NCBI GenBank assembly: GCA_023128195.1
Contig: JAGMEL010000440.1
Span: 1-6,275, forward strand
Length of the DNA stretch: 6,275 bases
Origin: Caldifarciminota bacterium
GTDB taxonomy: Bacteria; Hydrothermota; Tepidihabitantia; SM23-42
Direction of reading: 5' to 3'
The position numbers were made by a program, and so were the translations under genes. This document shows, piece by piece, positions 5,711-6,275 of this stretch. Each line of letters starts with the position of its first letter. Position 1 is the first letter of the stretch. The notes beneath the pieces are model-generated. The model saw only the letters and a program-made list of their open reading frames with translations. It was not told where the DNA came from and made no database searches.

Positions 5711-6275
5711 ATGAAGAAATTGATAATGATTTTACTGATTACAATTATCAGCCTGCTTTATGCAGGTCCCGGAGATGCCGGAGCAGCGTTCTTAAAGATA
5801 CCGGTTGATGCCCGGGTCTGCGGTATGGGTGAGGCATCTGCTGCTTATATTGATAATGCGTCAGCACTCTATTATAATCCTGCTGGACTCGGAAAGATTA
5901 AATCGATTGAACTGCTCTTTATGCATAATGCATGGCTTCTGGATATGAGGCACGAGTACTTTGCCGCTGCGTATGCGTTCAGGAATATCGGCACCTTTGG
6001 CTTGTCGTTCAATTACTGGGATTCAGGAGAAATACCGTGTATAACAATCAGAGGCGACACAATTCCCAATTATACTTTTTCCGCTTCAGATTGGGCAGTA
6101 AATATCGGCTATGCAAAAGAACTCGGCAAAGTATGTATTGGGATTGGATTTAAATTCTTGAGTGAAAAGCATGAAAGTCTCTCTACCACAGCAATAGCAT
6201 TTGATGCGGGCGGAATGTACAAACTACCGATAAAAGGACTGCAAACAGGTATTTCATTGAGCAATTTCGGAACCG
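5711..6275 (+). CDS. PorV/PorQ-family outer-membrane protein, 3' end cut by the window
   Basis: An open frame of 188 codons runs from the ATG to the right edge with no stop, so only the N-terminal part is present (relatives are roughly 300-400 residues). A signal peptide spans residues 1-18 (MKK, hydrophobic core, LYA|GPG). The mature start carries the family signature: DAGAAFLKIPVDARVCGMGEA (in the 22-42 region) and ASALYYNPAGLG (50-61). Alternating hydrophobic beta strands such as IGTFGLSFNYW (93-103) and VCIGIGFKFL (141-150) fit a FadL-like outer-membrane beta-barrel. PorV is the T9SS outer-membrane component that shuttles cargo to the attachment complex; many paralogues in FCB phyla are of unknown role. 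AAAGGAG (5698-5704) overlaps the stop codon of the preceding gene, so the two are almost surely cotranscribed and translationally linked. Pairing with a T9SS-domain cargo supports the PorV/Q reading. Which paralogue it is cannot be told. Confidence 0.86.
   Translation, partial: MKKLIMILLITIISLLYAGPGDAGAAFLKIPVDARVCGMGEASAAYIDNASALYYNPAGLGKIKSIELLFMHNAWLLDMRHEYFAAAYAFRNIGTFGLSFNYWDSGEIPCITIRGDTIPNYTFSASDWAVNIGYAKELGKVCIGIGFKFLSEKHESLSTTAIAFDAGGMYKLPIKGLQTGISLSNFGT

Noticed and set aside
5932..6153. Open frame of 73 codons on the + strand near the right edge
   Set aside because: It is out of frame within the PorV/PorQ-like gene, whose own frame shows the family signature and runs unbroken from 5711; the 73-codon product resembles nothing.

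Overview
The window looks like chromosomal DNA from a moderately AT-rich, uncultivated-type bacterium of the FCB superphylum or a neighbour such as WOR-3/Stahlbacteria-like lineages. The taxon is an inference. It rests on a secreted Asp-box protein with a type IX secretion (T9SS type A / FlgD-like) C-terminal domain, followed directly by a PorV/PorQ-family outer-membrane protein. Five complete genes and one gene cut by the right edge are all on the + strand. No mobile element, CRISPR array, rRNA or tRNA was seen.

Left part (1-247): non-coding. It holds a short direct/inverted repeat set, one speculative promoter, and a strong promoter (TTGACA at 214-219, 17-bp spacer, TAGAAT at 237-242) for the first gene. 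A 25-bp imperfect palindrome (220-244) overlaps this promoter and closely resembles the operator bound by [Fe-S]-IscR. The predicted transcription start falls on or next to the ATG, so the mRNA may be leaderless.

Middle part (248-3580): an Rrf2/IscR-type regulator with three cluster-type cysteines, a PurM/HypE-superfamily ATP-binding enzyme without the HypE C-terminal cysteine tail, a NifS/IscS cysteine desulfurase, and a stand-alone cyclic-nucleotide-binding-fold protein without a DNA-binding domain. They are codirectional with gaps of 124, 72 and 32 nt. The likely theme is sulfur mobilisation and Fe-S (or related sulfur/selenium) metabolism under Rrf2 control. No IscU/NifU scaffold or SufBCD gene lies beside the desulfurase, so the role of the HypE-like partner is open. 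The 124-nt gap after the regulator can fold into a nested hairpin that may be a leader element.

Right part (3581-6275): a textbook consensus promoter (TTGACA, 17 bp, TATAAT) starts a separate unit. It contains the 674-residue secreted Asp-box protein and, 11 nt later, the PorV/PorQ-like protein (188 codons visible, no stop). Together they suggest an exported cell-surface protein and a component of the outer-membrane export or anchoring machinery, unrelated in function to the middle block.
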